A stretch of 64,000 nucleotides of DNA from positions 62,001 to 126,000 of the forward strand of contig NZ_JADKNH010000006.1 in assembly GCF_015352425.1 (NCBI RefSeq). The letters are read 5' to 3'. Made by a program: the position numbers and the translations under genes. Below are positions 44,215 through 52,221 of the stretch, in pieces. The stretch's first letter is position 1. Each line of letters starts with the position of its first letter. The notes beneath the pieces are model-generated. The model did no database searches. It was not told the origin of the DNA and saw only the letters and a list, made by a program, of their open reading frames with translations. This DNA comes from Fusibacter ferrireducens (GTDB lineage: Bacteria > Bacillota > Clostridia > Peptostreptococcales > Acidaminobacteraceae).

Positions 44215-44937
44215 CTATTTATAATTGTTATCTGAATAATAGTCTCTAATTTGATTAATGATTGCCTCGTCACCACTAAGTTTTGCAAACTCAACTATTT
44301 CGTTAATCATATCTTCCACTTGAATTACCTCATTATCAATTAAAATCTTTTTTAACAAATAGTCAATTTTAACTTCATTACATTTTATTCTAGTATTTGT
44401 TTCTATGTGTAATATTTCATCATACATAGTTAAATTTTTAAACATTGATACTAAATTAAAGATCAATGCAATTAAATAGAATATGATAAATGACATCACA
44501 TAAAATAAAAAACAAAAAACAAAATAGAAAATAATTTCATTAACAATTGACAAATTACTACTTCCAAAAAAATAAATAATGATTAGAAGTATCATCTGTA
44601 AACCTATAACTAATGCTAAAAACTCATAGCTTGCAAAAAAACTGTCAACTGTTCTAGGACCATTAACTTCATTTATCTTATGGTATTTCTCTGAACTAAA
44701 AAGGCTTGTAATTATTGCAATACTAGTTAACGAAAAGCTAAGTAAACCAAAAAGACCACCAATCGTATATAAAATTAAATCTTGAAACACTGATAATGAT
44801 GAATCATACAACTCGTAACCATCACATATTAGAATGGAAATAAATAGTACAACAACAATCGCAATACTCATTTTAACTTCCCATTCTTTTATGTTATAAA
44901 TATCTTTATATTTTTTAAACTCAATTATTCTATTCAT
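44215..44937 (-). CDS. multi-pass membrane protein of the two-gene island (RexB-like position)
   Basis: A 240-residue protein with four to five hydrophobic segments in its first 165 residues (SIAIVVVLFISILICDGY, LILYTIGGLFGLLSFSLTSI, LALVIGLQMILLIIIYFFG, IIFYFVFCFLFYVMSFIIFY). A charged cytosolic tail of about 75 residues follows (VKIDYLLKKILIDNEVIQVE). No family is recognised. ATG at 44937 has AAAGGATG upstream; the TTG before it is rejected. It follows the 305-aa gene by 11 bases, so the two should be made together. Base composition is far more AT-rich than the flanks. By analogy with phage lambda, a membrane effector such as a channel paired with a cytosolic sensor is possible; this is a hypothesis. 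Confidence 0.72.
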   Translation of the reverse strand: MNRIIEFKKYKDIYNIKEWEVKMSIAIVVVLFISILICDGYELYDSSLSVFQDLILYTIGGLFGLLSFSLTSIAIITSLFSSEKYHKINEVNGPRTVDSFFASYEFLALVIGLQMILLIIIYFFGSSNLSIVNEIIFYFVFCFLFYVMSFIIFYLIALIFNLVSMFKNLTMYDEILHIETNTRIKCNEVKIDYLLKKILIDNEVIQVEDMINEIVEFAKLSGDEAIINQIRDYYSDNNYK

Positions 44938-44948
44938 CAAGTCATCCT

Positions 44949-45866
44949 TTAAATTAAACTCATTAGTTCGTATAAAGTCTCAATAAAATCCGTTTTTATC
45001 ATTTGTTCATCATCGATGATATTTTTCATTGGATGATTTTCTTTTGTGTTATAAACTGCACGACTGCCTATCGCAGTAACATTTACATACCCATTTTGAA
45101 AAGCTTTTTCAGCATCAATATCTTCATGAATATTATTAATTTCATCAAGTTCATCCTTTATTACTTGAGAATCGACATTTATTCCCTTAGGTGCATTTGA
45201 TCTTAAAAGCAGAGATTTTGAGGTGATATTCGCTTTTTTATAACCCTCTAACATCTTACCTGCATTTTGATTTATTTTCTCTAAAAGTAGTGTGTCAGGG
45301 TTTGGTGCCTTAATGTCCACTTTTATTTCACTAATCTTTCCAATCTTCTTCAATTCATTTGTTAAATCTTCTAAATTGATTTTGTTTTTCATTAAGGATA
45401 AAGTAAAAATAACCGCTTTGTCTCTTAAAGCGTTATTAATGATCCCTTCAAATGCTCTGTTAAACTCCTGATATCCAAATCTATATGCTGTATTAAAAGC
45501 AACTCGCTCATTTTTTAAATCAAAATAGAAAGTGATTGATTCAATATTATCCACTGGCTTTGAAACAAGCGTGTTATCTTCTCTTTTTTCCTTTATAAAA
45601 ATCGGAGCTTCTTTAAATATACGTCCAAAATATGCTCCGTTATATTTCTTCCCTAAATATTCAAACTCATCTAACGTAAAGACAGTTTGGCTATTATGTA
45701 TTTCTCCATCCGTACCAATATAATCATTACTTTCGATATATTTCATACCTTGCTTTAAATGCTTACTTATAAGTCCTAAATACTTTTCTAATTCTTCTGG
45801 ATTCTCATATACATCTAAAATATGAGAACTTAAATTTAGTTTTGAGTAATAAATGGTTACAGACAT
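44949..45866 (-). CDS. cytosolic protein of the two-gene island, possible RexA/DUF4747-like sensor
   Basis: A 305-residue soluble protein with no signal or membrane segment. An N-terminal part (1-100) is followed by a DNIESITFYFDLKNERVAFN segment, a helix (GYQEFNRAFEGIIN), an alpha/beta unit (LTNELKKIGKISEIKVDIKA) and a C-terminal KSLLLRSNAPKGINVDSQ. From memory this order of elements resembles lambda RexA (F-EG-IGFARTVFGP, then DIVIKPK, then ISLRAKDEAGD), and also the uncharacterised DUF4747 group. Identity is low and not proven. GGAGGG precedes the ATG. It is first in a two-gene operon with the membrane protein, very AT-rich, and bordered by duplicated miaB sequence, all consistent with a transferred accessory system. 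Confidence 0.72.
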   Translation of the reverse strand: MSVTIYYSKLNLSSHILDVYENPEELEKYLGLISKHLKQGMKYIESNDYIGTDGEIHNSQTVFTLDEFEYLGKKYNGAYFGRIFKEAPIFIKEKREDNTLVSKPVDNIESITFYFDLKNERVAFNTAYRFGYQEFNRAFEGIINNALRDKAVIFTLSLMKNKINLEDLTNELKKIGKISEIKVDIKAPNPDTLLLEKINQNAGKMLEGYKKANITSKSLLLRSNAPKGINVDSQVIKDELDEINNIHEDIDAEKAFQNGYVNVTAIGSRAVYNTKENHPMKNIIDDEQMIKTDFIETLYELMSLI

Positions 45867-45892
45867 AATCCCTCCGATTTTTTTAATACTGC

Positions 45893-45948
45893 CCTCACTA
45901 TAATGAGGTACATTTGTAATTATATCATTTTACTCTTAATGAATACAA
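45893..45948 (-). promoter_or_regulatory. promoter of the two-gene island with downstream inverted repeat
   Basis: On the minus strand TTGTAT (45943-45948), 18 bases and an extended -10 TGATATAAT (TATAAT at 45919-45924). An inverted repeat CCTCA/TGAGG (45893-45897, 45904-45908) lies at the start of the transcript and could be an operator. Confidence 0.65.
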
Positions 45949-45964
45949 TCTTCTTCTAAATAAA

Positions 45965-45977
45965 TGTATCAGATACA
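45965..45977. promoter_or_regulatory. palindrome upstream of the island promoter
   Basis: TGTATCAGATACA is a perfect 13-bp palindrome about 17 bases upstream of the -35, a typical size for a dimeric HTH repressor site. No regulator gene is in the island. Confidence 0.4.
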
Positions 45978-46031
45978 CAATTTGTTTCATAACCAGCATT
46001 TAACTATAACATTGCTTGTGAATAACTTGAA

Positions 46032-46155
46032 TCATCTGACAACCGTATGTGACAGTAAGTGTGCAAAGTTATTTCCCAGTAGTTTCATATATTTCTTGAT
46101 TTTTTTGTAACATCTCATCTACATTTATAATATTGAATTCTTCCCTTTTTGACAT
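46032..46155 (-). pseudogene. degraded 5' fragment of miaB
   Basis: On the minus strand an ATG (46155) opens a 28-codon frame (MSKREEFNIINVDEMLQKNQ...) that parallels the MiaB N-terminus (MSNREILNMVSVEELLNKND). It ends at a TAA (46069-46071). In the same phase after the stop comes VTYGCQM, again as in MiaB. The 22 bases at 46032-46053 are identical to 43770-43791 in miaB. About ten codons are lost in between. Reading stops being MiaB-like beyond 46032, where the island side begins. It is a relic of a second miaB 5' end, not a working gene. Confidence 0.82.
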
Positions 46156-46250
46156 TTCAATCCTCCTAAAAATTGTTTTTTACCATTATAACAAATTTCA
46201 ATTCTCAATTAATCTTTGTGGATTTCTGTTTACAAATCTCATGAAATTTG
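46156..46250 (-). repeat. second copy of the miaB promoter region (direct repeat of 43927-44022)
   Basis: The ribosome site AGGAGG, the TGTTATAAT extended -10 (TATAAT at 46185-46190) and the stretch TTTCAATTCTCAATTAA all recur with a few changes. It should still direct leftward transcription through the miaB relic toward the two-gene island. Confidence 0.85.
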
Positions 46251-46325
46251 ATTATTAAAAAACTCTTAACTTTACCTTATAATTTATGATATTTTTGAGT
46301 ATTCTTTTCTATCTTAAAACGTTTT

Positions 46326-46361
46326 AAAACCAACACTTTAATGTGTTGGTTTTGTTTTTTT
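46326..46361. terminator. rho-independent hairpin in the 46.3-kb gap
   Basis: AAAACCAACAC (46326-46336) pairs with GTGTTGGTTTT (46343-46353), with a T-run on plus (46350-46361). It can also act for the minus gene ending at 46484, although the T-run there is interrupted. The remaining AT-rich bases 46251-46325 and 46362-46483 show no gene. Confidence 0.75.
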
Positions 46362-46483
46362 GTATCCTATCTTATTTTATGAATTATACCAATATCTTTT
46401 TCAATGTAGGCAATATTATTAATAACAAATTAATATTCTATCTTAAAATTTTAAAATCTCAAATCTGTTATACACAACCCTTT

Positions 46484-47206
46484 CTATTTCGTATTTATCA
46501 TCAAATAAAATGTTATTGATGCGGTATTTCCAGAATATTTACCTCCATTTTCAGTAACTAAAATATTTGTTGAATATGTTCTCATAATACCTGTTGAAAT
46601 ATCACTGTATGGCACAATTATTTGTCCACTTCCAAAATCAGATTTTGCATCATCATGCTCATACACTACAACATCAAATACAATATCCTCGCCTGTTACT
46701 GAAATTGATTTTGTACTATGTGAATAGTAGTATTCTCCATTTATAGATACCCATGCTCCCCATTCATTCCCAACTGAGGGATTATAGTCTATAGTATAGT
46801 TAAAATCGAAATTCATTTCTCCATTATTAAAAACAGTTGAAACAGCAGGCGGGTTCAAATTTTCTACGGGGCTATAATTTTGCATCGATTCAGAATACGT
46901 AGTTGTATCAGTTTCAGGAACTGTAATAAAATTTGATTCTGTAGCATCACTTTTCTGCTTAGCTTCATTCGAATTTGATAATTCAGATCTTAGTTCTGAA
47001 TCCGATTTGCTCACGTTTAATTGATTTGCCAATTGACTATATGGTACATACACTTTTCCATCTATTACTTTCATATCTAGTAAAATTTTCTTTCCCTCAA
47101 TCTCAGTTCTGATATTGTCATAATCTTCAACTATAGGATAAGTTGCAGAATACGACATATTGAATAGTGTTATTACCATAAATAGTGCTAAAATTTTATT
47201 TTTCAT
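46484..47206 (-). CDS. hypothetical secreted protein with copper-amine-oxidase-N-like motif
   Basis: A 240-residue protein with a signal peptide (MKNKILALFMVITLFNMSYSA). Residues about 32-70 (IEGKKILLDMKVIDGKVYVP, YSQLANQLN) follow the pattern of the small Cu_amine_oxidN1 or stalk domain common on clostridial surface proteins. A Ser/Thr/Glu-rich linker follows, then a beta-rich C-terminal domain (NGEMNFDFNYTIDYNPSVGN, ISVTGEDIVFDVVVYEH) without recognised family. GGGGGG precedes the ATG. It stands between the miaB relic and the prophage terminator, so whether it is chromosomal or phage cargo is unclear. Confidence 0.7.
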   Translation of the reverse strand: MKNKILALFMVITLFNMSYSATYPIVEDYDNIRTEIEGKKILLDMKVIDGKVYVPYSQLANQLNVSKSDSELRSELSNSNEAKQKSDATESNFITVPETDTTTYSESMQNYSPVENLNPPAVSTVFNNGEMNFDFNYTIDYNPSVGNEWGAWVSINGEYYYSHSTKSISVTGEDIVFDVVVYEHDDAKSDFGSGQIIVPYSDISTGIMRTYSTNILVTENGGKYSGNTASITFYLMINTK

Positions 47207-47304
47207 TAATTGTTCCCCCCATTTTTATTAATGGGTTCTTTATACCCAGTTACGTTTATCTATATCAAATTTAAAGTTAATAATTTGAATCACCTTCTAT
47301 AATA

Positions 47305-47350
47305 AAAATAAAGATCGTAGTCAATTAAAATTGACTACGATCTTTATTTT
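47305..47350 (-). terminator. terminator of the prophage lysis operon
   Basis: AAAATAAAGATCGTAGTCAAT pairs perfectly over about 20 bases with ATTGACTACGATCTTTATTTT around a 4-base loop. It overlaps the stop codon of the 104-aa gene and continues into T-runs on both strands. Confidence 0.92.
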
Positions 47351-47664
47351 TATACGCTACTATTAACTTTACCATCGTCTAGATAGTCTTTTGCCACATG
47401 ATAAAGATATTTTATAATCTTTCTCATAACCTCTTTTGGTATTAGAATCCTGATCCTAATTGGCAAATACAGATAGGCTTTTTCAAGCACCCATTCTTCT
47501 TGGGCTTCCCCTGAATTGAGTACTAAATCCTTTGCCATTGACTTTGCTTTTAACATGAGCTGATAGAGGATCACTTTAAACTGCTGCCACTCTAAAAGGG
47601 CAAATAAAAAAACAGCTGCGATCACTGCAACTACAAAACGGTATTCAAATAATAATGCTTTCAT
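47350..47664 (-). CDS. small prophage membrane protein of unknown function
   Basis: A 104-residue protein with one N-terminal membrane segment (FVVAVIAAVFLFALLEWQQF) and a basic, helical remainder. The latter includes EKAYLYLPIRIRILIPKEVM, KIIKYLYHVAKDYLDDGKV. It is encoded one base after the amidase gene and is last in the prophage operon. Proteins like this recur next to phage endolysins in Clostridia and may assist holin or endolysin function. I do not recognise a named family. The stop lies in the terminator stem. Confidence 0.65.
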   Translation of the reverse strand: MKALLFEYRFVVAVIAAVFLFALLEWQQFKVILYQLMLKAKSMAKDLVLNSGEAQEEWVLEKAYLYLPIRIRILIPKEVMRKIIKYLYHVAKDYLDDGKVNSSV

Positions 47665-47665
47665 A

Positions 47666-48463
47666 CTACACCTCTTTCTTTATAATGAGTTCATTAATGA
47701 TTTTCATAACACGATCTTCTGATTCTTTGATCTCTTGTCTTACTTTGATCAATGTTTTTTGAATCATGATGAAGATTGCCCATGGATCAAGCTCACCATT
47801 AATGTTAGCCAGCCAATACTTATAATCTGTGATGATCTCTTCTTCGCTGACAAATTCAAGACCTTTCAACTTCCACTCTTCTACAACATTTTTTAGTGTT
47901 TCTTTCTGTGCATCCTCAACATATGCCATAATATCTGCTTTGAAATCATCCCAAGAGTTTCGGCCGAGGATCACTCTTGGACAATACTTCCCTGACCAAT
48001 CCTGATGCTTATAAATTTTAAAATGTGGATACGTTAGGATCAATGCAGCGTTGAGCATTTTGGCGTTCTCTTCTGCTTTTAAGATGTTGCCATTTTCACA
48101 GATTTCAATGGCAATAGTTTTCATATTTCCGTTTCCTTTGCCATCTCCTGCATGATATGCGACCTCGTTGATTGGTAGCACTTGCATGATTGAATCTTCA
48201 TCCACAAAGAAGTGAGCTCCCACATAGGTTTCGTCTGCATTTTCTACATTCTGCATCCATTTGGCGTGCATTTCATCACTTGCTGTTGGTGCGTTGTTTC
48301 CTGTGTTGTGATTGGTGATGCCTAAGGCCGTTTTGAGATCGAGCAAAATTTGAGTTCTGACGTTATGCTTTCCGCTGGGTTTAACAATATCAGCTTTGAA
48401 ATTAATCTCACCTATTTTTTGATCTTGGACGATCCCATTTACAATGGTTAGTTTCTTGATCAA
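47666..48463 (-). CDS. phage endolysin, N-acetylmuramoyl-L-alanine amidase (Amidase_2)
   Basis: A 265-residue endolysin. Residues about 20-160 form the zinc amidase fold with ITNHNTGNNAP (His52 ligand), GAHFFVDEDSIMQVLP, VAYHAGDGKGNGNMKTIAIE, YKHQDWSGKYCPRVIL (second His and Cys/Asp ligand region). The C-terminal 90 residues (KNVVEEWKLKGLEFVSEEEI) form a helical part that may bind the wall. It cleaves the amide between muramic acid and the stem peptide during lysis. The start overlaps no gene; it lies 15 bases after the holin-like gene. Confidence 0.9.
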   Translation of the reverse strand: MIKKLTIVNGIVQDQKIGEINFKADIVKPSGKHNVRTQILLDLKTALGITNHNTGNNAPTASDEMHAKWMQNVENADETYVGAHFFVDEDSIMQVLPINEVAYHAGDGKGNGNMKTIAIEICENGNILKAEENAKMLNAALILTYPHFKIYKHQDWSGKYCPRVILGRNSWDDFKADIMAYVEDAQKETLKNVVEEWKLKGLEFVSEEEIITDYKYWLANINGELDPWAIFIMIQKTLIKVRQEIKESEDRVMKIINELIIKKEV

Positions 48464-48478
48464 TTTTACACTTCCTTT

Positions 48479-48781
48479 CTATTTTTTAGTGCGTTCACTC
48501 ACTTTAATGAGCTCGTTTTCTATGCGCTCAGCTCTTGTATCGTGTTTATCAAGCATAGTTGCTGTTCTTGTTTGGAGATCATAACTATTTTCAATACTTG
48601 ATTTTAGAATCGCAAGTGATTGTGCGACGTTGTCATTTGATCTAGACATTTCATGCATGGCTTTAGTGTTGTTTTCAATGATGCCATTAAACATTTTTAG
48701 GAAGATCCAAAATAAGATTGCCAGTGCCACTACGCCTGCACCTGCGGTAATAATTTGTGTTGTTATATCTTGAATGCCCAT
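48479..48781 (-). CDS. holin-like protein (BhlA/UviB type)
   Basis: A 100-residue protein with a short polar N-terminus, one membrane segment (ITAGAGVVALAILFWIFLKMF) and a long amphipathic helix or coiled coil (NGIIENNTKAMHEMSRSNDN, TATMLDKHDTRAERIENELI). That layout and its place directly before the endolysin match BhlA/UviB-type holin-like proteins. AGGAGG lies just upstream of the ATG. It probably forms lysis pores or regulates the amidase. Assignment is from layout and context. Confidence 0.72.
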   Translation of the reverse strand: MGIQDITTQIITAGAGVVALAILFWIFLKMFNGIIENNTKAMHEMSRSNDNVAQSLAILKSSIENSYDLQTRTATMLDKHDTRAERIENELIKVSERTKK

Positions 48782-48790
48782 TCAACCTCC

Positions 48791-49141
48791 TCATATAATT
48801 TTATCTGCCCATAATATCAATGGTGCAATTGGAAAGATCCACAATAAATAAAAGAACATACAAATATGTCCTTTATAATTAAATGGCATCTTTCGATAAT
48901 CCCATATTTTATAGTCTTTGTTCCAAAGTAGTCCTGCAATAAGTTCTATTACTACCACCGTCGTTCCAATAAGCATCCATAATGCTAGAATGGGTAAATT
49001 AAACCATTCGTCATATTTTCCACATATAATAAAAGCTAATCCTCCCACTAGCCCCATTTTTCTATCTGTTGTTCCGTCCCACACTACTTCAATACCAAGA
49101 TAGATTAATGCACCAAAAATGAATTTAAACAGTATATACAT
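48791..49141 (-). CDS. prophage membrane protein, PF06541-like (putative ABC-transporter type IV/CmpB)
   Basis: A 116-residue protein with four hydrophobic segments (LFKFIFGALIYLGIEVVW, GLVGGLAFIICG, LALWMLIGTTVVVIELIAG, HICMFFYLLWIFPIAPLILW). It has the conserved IWDYRKMPFNYKG loop typical of the PF06541 family. Such proteins occur in phage lysis cassettes as presumed holins or antiholins. It is encoded between the DUF4376 and holin-like genes and overlaps the former by 17 bases. The exact role is unknown. Confidence 0.72.
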   Translation of the reverse strand: MYILFKFIFGALIYLGIEVVWDGTTDRKMGLVGGLAFIICGKYDEWFNLPILALWMLIGTTVVVIELIAGLLWNKDYKIWDYRKMPFNYKGHICMFFYLLWIFPIAPLILWADKII

Positions 49142-49682
49142 CGAGTATCACCTTCCTCTCTTCATTGAATTGGTCGATATTGGTTTGAATATGATTTTTC
49201 ATATCGGTGCCAAGTTGAATCATTTGCGCATATTCAAACGGATAGCATTCAAGTTCTCCACTCGCCTTCCAATAGCACGCTTCTGTCGTGTGTCCTTGAA
49301 TCCCAAGCATCGCTGTGATAACAAGACCTTGTATGGTGGATTGATCTGTATATTCGCAATCAAAGTGTTTAGACTCTCCCAAGCATGTTGACTCAAAGCC
49401 TGCAAGAATACGCGCATTACAGGCTTGTCTTGCTTTTTGAATAGCAGCTTCTTTTTGTGCATTAATTTCTACTTCAGTAAAAATTGTTTTCCCTTCAACG
49501 TAAGTCTGTCCATTCCATCTAGGGTGATGAAACCCACCTTCTGTGCAACGTCTTTGATACTTTGGATCAGGTATGGATACTAATGCTCCATCTTGTTCAA
49601 TTTGTATTTTGGGAATTTCATCGAACTCAACGTCTCTTACGAACATTCCCAAATCATCTATTTCTGCTAAATAATATTTCAT
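49125..49682 (-). CDS. phage tail-associated DUF4376 domain protein
   Basis: A 185-residue protein. The first 70 residues are variable (MKYYLAEIDDLGMFVRDVEF; RWNGQTYVEGKTIFTEVEIN). The C-terminal half (KARQACNARILAGFESTCLG, DQSTIQGLVITAMLGIQGH, GELECYPFEYAQMIQLGTDM) matches DUF4376, a family found beside tail-fibre genes. It starts only 3 bases after the tail-fibre stop. It is a likely tail-fibre assembly or tip component. Confidence 0.8.
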   Translation of the reverse strand: MKYYLAEIDDLGMFVRDVEFDEIPKIQIEQDGALVSIPDPKYQRRCTEGGFHHPRWNGQTYVEGKTIFTEVEINAQKEAAIQKARQACNARILAGFESTCLGESKHFDCEYTDQSTIQGLVITAMLGIQGHTTEACYWKASGELECYPFEYAQMIQLGTDMKNHIQTNIDQFNEERKVILDVYTV

Positions 49683-49685
49683 AAT

Positions 49686-51836
49686 TTACACCTCCGCTCT
49701 GAATGAGATATTGTCCATAGAAAAATCCGCTGTTTGTCCTTTAATAATGCCTACATTACCACTTGAATAGATTCGTATAATGGCTTCTACAGAATTACTT
49801 ATCGTAACGATATCTTTGTTTAAATTGGTTCTGTATCCAGTTGGTAAAGTAAATAAAGTGGTTCCAGGCGTTGTAATGCCATTCTTTATCAAACCTTTTA
49901 AATGAACTACACCAAAATCATCTTTATAATATCCTGCTGTTTCATAAGTCAATCCATAATTTACCCAGCCATTTAATAATGTTGGCGCAATCCAATCCTC
50001 TTGAATTTTGCTTGCTTTGCCATCTACCTGTAATTCTAGACTTTTAACAGCCAAAGCATTATTCGTTACTGCTTGATTGATATTTCGTGGGTATTCTATT
50101 TCTATGCTAGATGGTAAAATATCATAATCATGCGCTATGAATTCTCTTGTGCCATCTAAAAGTGCTGTTAAATTGCCCTCTACTGTTACGCCGATTTGAG
50201 GTAATTCTGATTCTGTATATGTTAATGGTTGTTGTAACCAATAATATATCTTTTTACCGACAAAATAATTATCGCATTCAGTTTGATTTGTGAATAAGCT
50301 TTCTGGAAATATTAAATAAATACTTGAACTAAAACTCAAAGAATCAAAAAAAGTATATTCGTATATAGGATCATCCCAACTAGAAATCGTATCATTAGGT
50401 CTAAAATTAGAAATTAATATGCGCAATTGAGTTACACCGCTAGGTTGTATATAAATGCCGGACAGTAAACTTCTTAAAATATACCCTCTGTCTACAGTTG
50501 TTCCTGTATCTTCCCAAACAACATCTCCTGCCTTTAAAGTATAAGACTCTATGTGTTTATTAGTTAAAAATTCTCCATTTAAAATTTCGGAGCTATTATT
50601 TTTGATTCCCACTTGAGACCATTCAAATTTTTCCGGATCTGTTGCGGTTAAAGTTAGTGTTGATCCGTCAAATTGTTCGTAGGGTAATGCCGTTGAACCT
50701 TCGTTGAGCATTACTTGTTGTGTTAAAGATACCCCTCCCATTATATAAAAATTAAAAAAACCATTTTGCGATACCGTTACAGTTCCACTTGTGTTAGCTC
50801 CTATATAGAAAAAATTTAAAAAACTTAAATTTGAATCATATAAAACACCCCATTTATCACCTGTAGCCGGTAGATTAGATATTTTATAAATTCCTACATT
50901 AATTGGAATTGGATTTTTATTTCTAATATTTACAGAAGATGTCACAGGAAGTCCATTCGTCGATGAATAACTTCCAAATTCCATTATATTGTCAAATTTA
51001 TTTATACCTCTACATAAAACACTACATCTTTGAGTAGAGTGCAAACCCTCAAAGTATTCCTCGACAACCGAATTCATTTGATCTGCTGTGTAAGATTCGT
51101 ATGGTGTTCCTGTGATAGGGATTGTGAAAACACCTGCGTTTCCGTCGACTTCCATAACTTTACCATTAGCAGTTGCGGCATCTGCGTAGCTGTGATAAAC
51201 ACGTAATTGTTCGCCTCCACTAACAATAATTTCATATGAGTAGAATCCAAATAAGGTGTACCATGTATTCTCAACAGGATTTGATACCGATGCTATAGTT
51301 CCACTATCACCCATTCTAAATAAAAGTAGAGTGCAATTTGAATTGGTAACTCTGACTCTTATTCTAAAAAATTTATTGTCCGAATTTTTTAGTTCGTCAC
51401 CAAACAAATACCTAGCTTGTCCTTCTGCTACAGTGCCATTACAGGTCACAGACAATATGTTATTTGATGCAGATAAAACTGCGCTTGGGCTAGTCCACCC
51501 AGCCGTCCCATCACCAAAATCACCATTCTTCACTGCATTATACAGCGTCCCCCCACCAAACTTAGCAAGTTGTGATACACCTTTAAAACTGTCTTCTGCT
51601 GTAACAGATATTGCATCTTGATTTATCGTCGCAACACCAAAATCTGGCGTATCAATCTTATTCTCAATCACAGCAGTCCTATCCTCTACACTGGTTAATT
51701 CAGTGTCTAAAGTTTTAACCGCTTCATCTACTTTATCCCAGTTGTCATTTAATGCCGTTTCTATATTAAAGGTCTGCTGATTATCTGTTGTGCGTTCATA
51801 TTTAAATAAATTTAAAAACTGTGTTAATTTACTCAT
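49686..51836 (-). CDS. phage tail fibre / baseplate-associated protein
   Basis: A 716-residue structural protein. The N-terminus (LTQFLNLFKYERTTDNQQTF, NIETALNDNWDKVDEAVK) is typical of Firmicute phage tail-fibre or minor structural proteins that attach to the baseplate. A short coiled coil follows, then a carbohydrate-binding-like segment (NGDFGDGTAGWTSPSAVLSA). Beta-rich repeats and a C-terminal receptor-binding-like domain (GLTYETAGYYKDDFGVVHLK) complete it. No capsid, portal or tail-tube genes lie upstream, so the prophage is incomplete. The ATG overlaps the stop of the 55-aa gene. Confidence 0.82.
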   Translation of the reverse strand: MSKLTQFLNLFKYERTTDNQQTFNIETALNDNWDKVDEAVKTLDTELTSVEDRTAVIENKIDTPDFGVATINQDAISVTAEDSFKGVSQLAKFGGGTLYNAVKNGDFGDGTAGWTSPSAVLSASNNILSVTCNGTVAEGQARYLFGDELKNSDNKFFRIRVRVTNSNCTLLLFRMGDSGTIASVSNPVENTWYTLFGFYSYEIIVSGGEQLRVYHSYADAATANGKVMEVDGNAGVFTIPITGTPYESYTADQMNSVVEEYFEGLHSTQRCSVLCRGINKFDNIMEFGSYSSTNGLPVTSSVNIRNKNPIPINVGIYKISNLPATGDKWGVLYDSNLSFLNFFYIGANTSGTVTVSQNGFFNFYIMGGVSLTQQVMLNEGSTALPYEQFDGSTLTLTATDPEKFEWSQVGIKNNSSEILNGEFLTNKHIESYTLKAGDVVWEDTGTTVDRGYILRSLLSGIYIQPSGVTQLRILISNFRPNDTISSWDDPIYEYTFFDSLSFSSSIYLIFPESLFTNQTECDNYFVGKKIYYWLQQPLTYTESELPQIGVTVEGNLTALLDGTREFIAHDYDILPSSIEIEYPRNINQAVTNNALAVKSLELQVDGKASKIQEDWIAPTLLNGWVNYGLTYETAGYYKDDFGVVHLKGLIKNGITTPGTTLFTLPTGYRTNLNKDIVTISNSVEAIIRIYSSGNVGIIKGQTADFSMDNISFRAEV

Positions 51837-52000
51837 CTTCTCACCTCTCTAAATGTGGCATTATCAATAATCTGTGCTTGTACTGTTTCAGCAATCATTG
51901 AATCGTTATCTCTTGCCATGCAAGATCTATAGAAGCATCGTTTTGGCAAGTGTGCTGGCTTGGCCCTTTCTAAAGCCCTCTTCAAATTTAATTTTTTCAT
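51833..52000 (-). CDS. small 55-aa prophage protein
   Basis: A short frame, MKKLNLKRALERAKPAHLPK..., ending TFREVRR, with GGAGG 9 bases before the ATG. Its TGA overlaps the tail-fibre ATG, the tight coupling expected of a real phage gene. It is basic and Arg-rich (CFYRSCMARD) with no known domain. It may be the first surviving gene of the tail module. Confidence 0.6.
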   Translation of the reverse strand: MKKLNLKRALERAKPAHLPKRCFYRSCMARDNDSMIAETVQAQIIDNATFREVRR

Positions 52001-52029
52001 CTGTTAAGTCCTCCAATCGCTTTTTTAAG

Positions 52030-52068
52030 CATAAAATAAACCACCCTTTTTATTTACAACAGGTGGTT
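52030..52068 (-). terminator. hairpin upstream of the remaining prophage genes
   Basis: AACCACC (52039-52045) pairs with GGTGGTT (52062-52068), followed on minus by TATTTTAT. It is a weak to moderate terminator. Confidence 0.6.
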
Positions 52069-52221
52069 CAACTTCGCTGTGGATATTTGTTCATATTTGC
52101 TTTTATTAAAATGTGATTCTTTAACGCTCACTTCAGGCGTTTCTAAAGGTCAATTATTCGTCCTCTTTCTAATTCACGTCTTCAGATAGAAATTCTAGGC
52201 CTATATTTGTAACTTCATCAT

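Noticed and set aside
43927-46250. Intact integrative element with recombinase between the miaB repeats
   Set aside because: Only two genes fit in the interval and neither shows recombinase motifs, so an autonomous element cannot be claimed.
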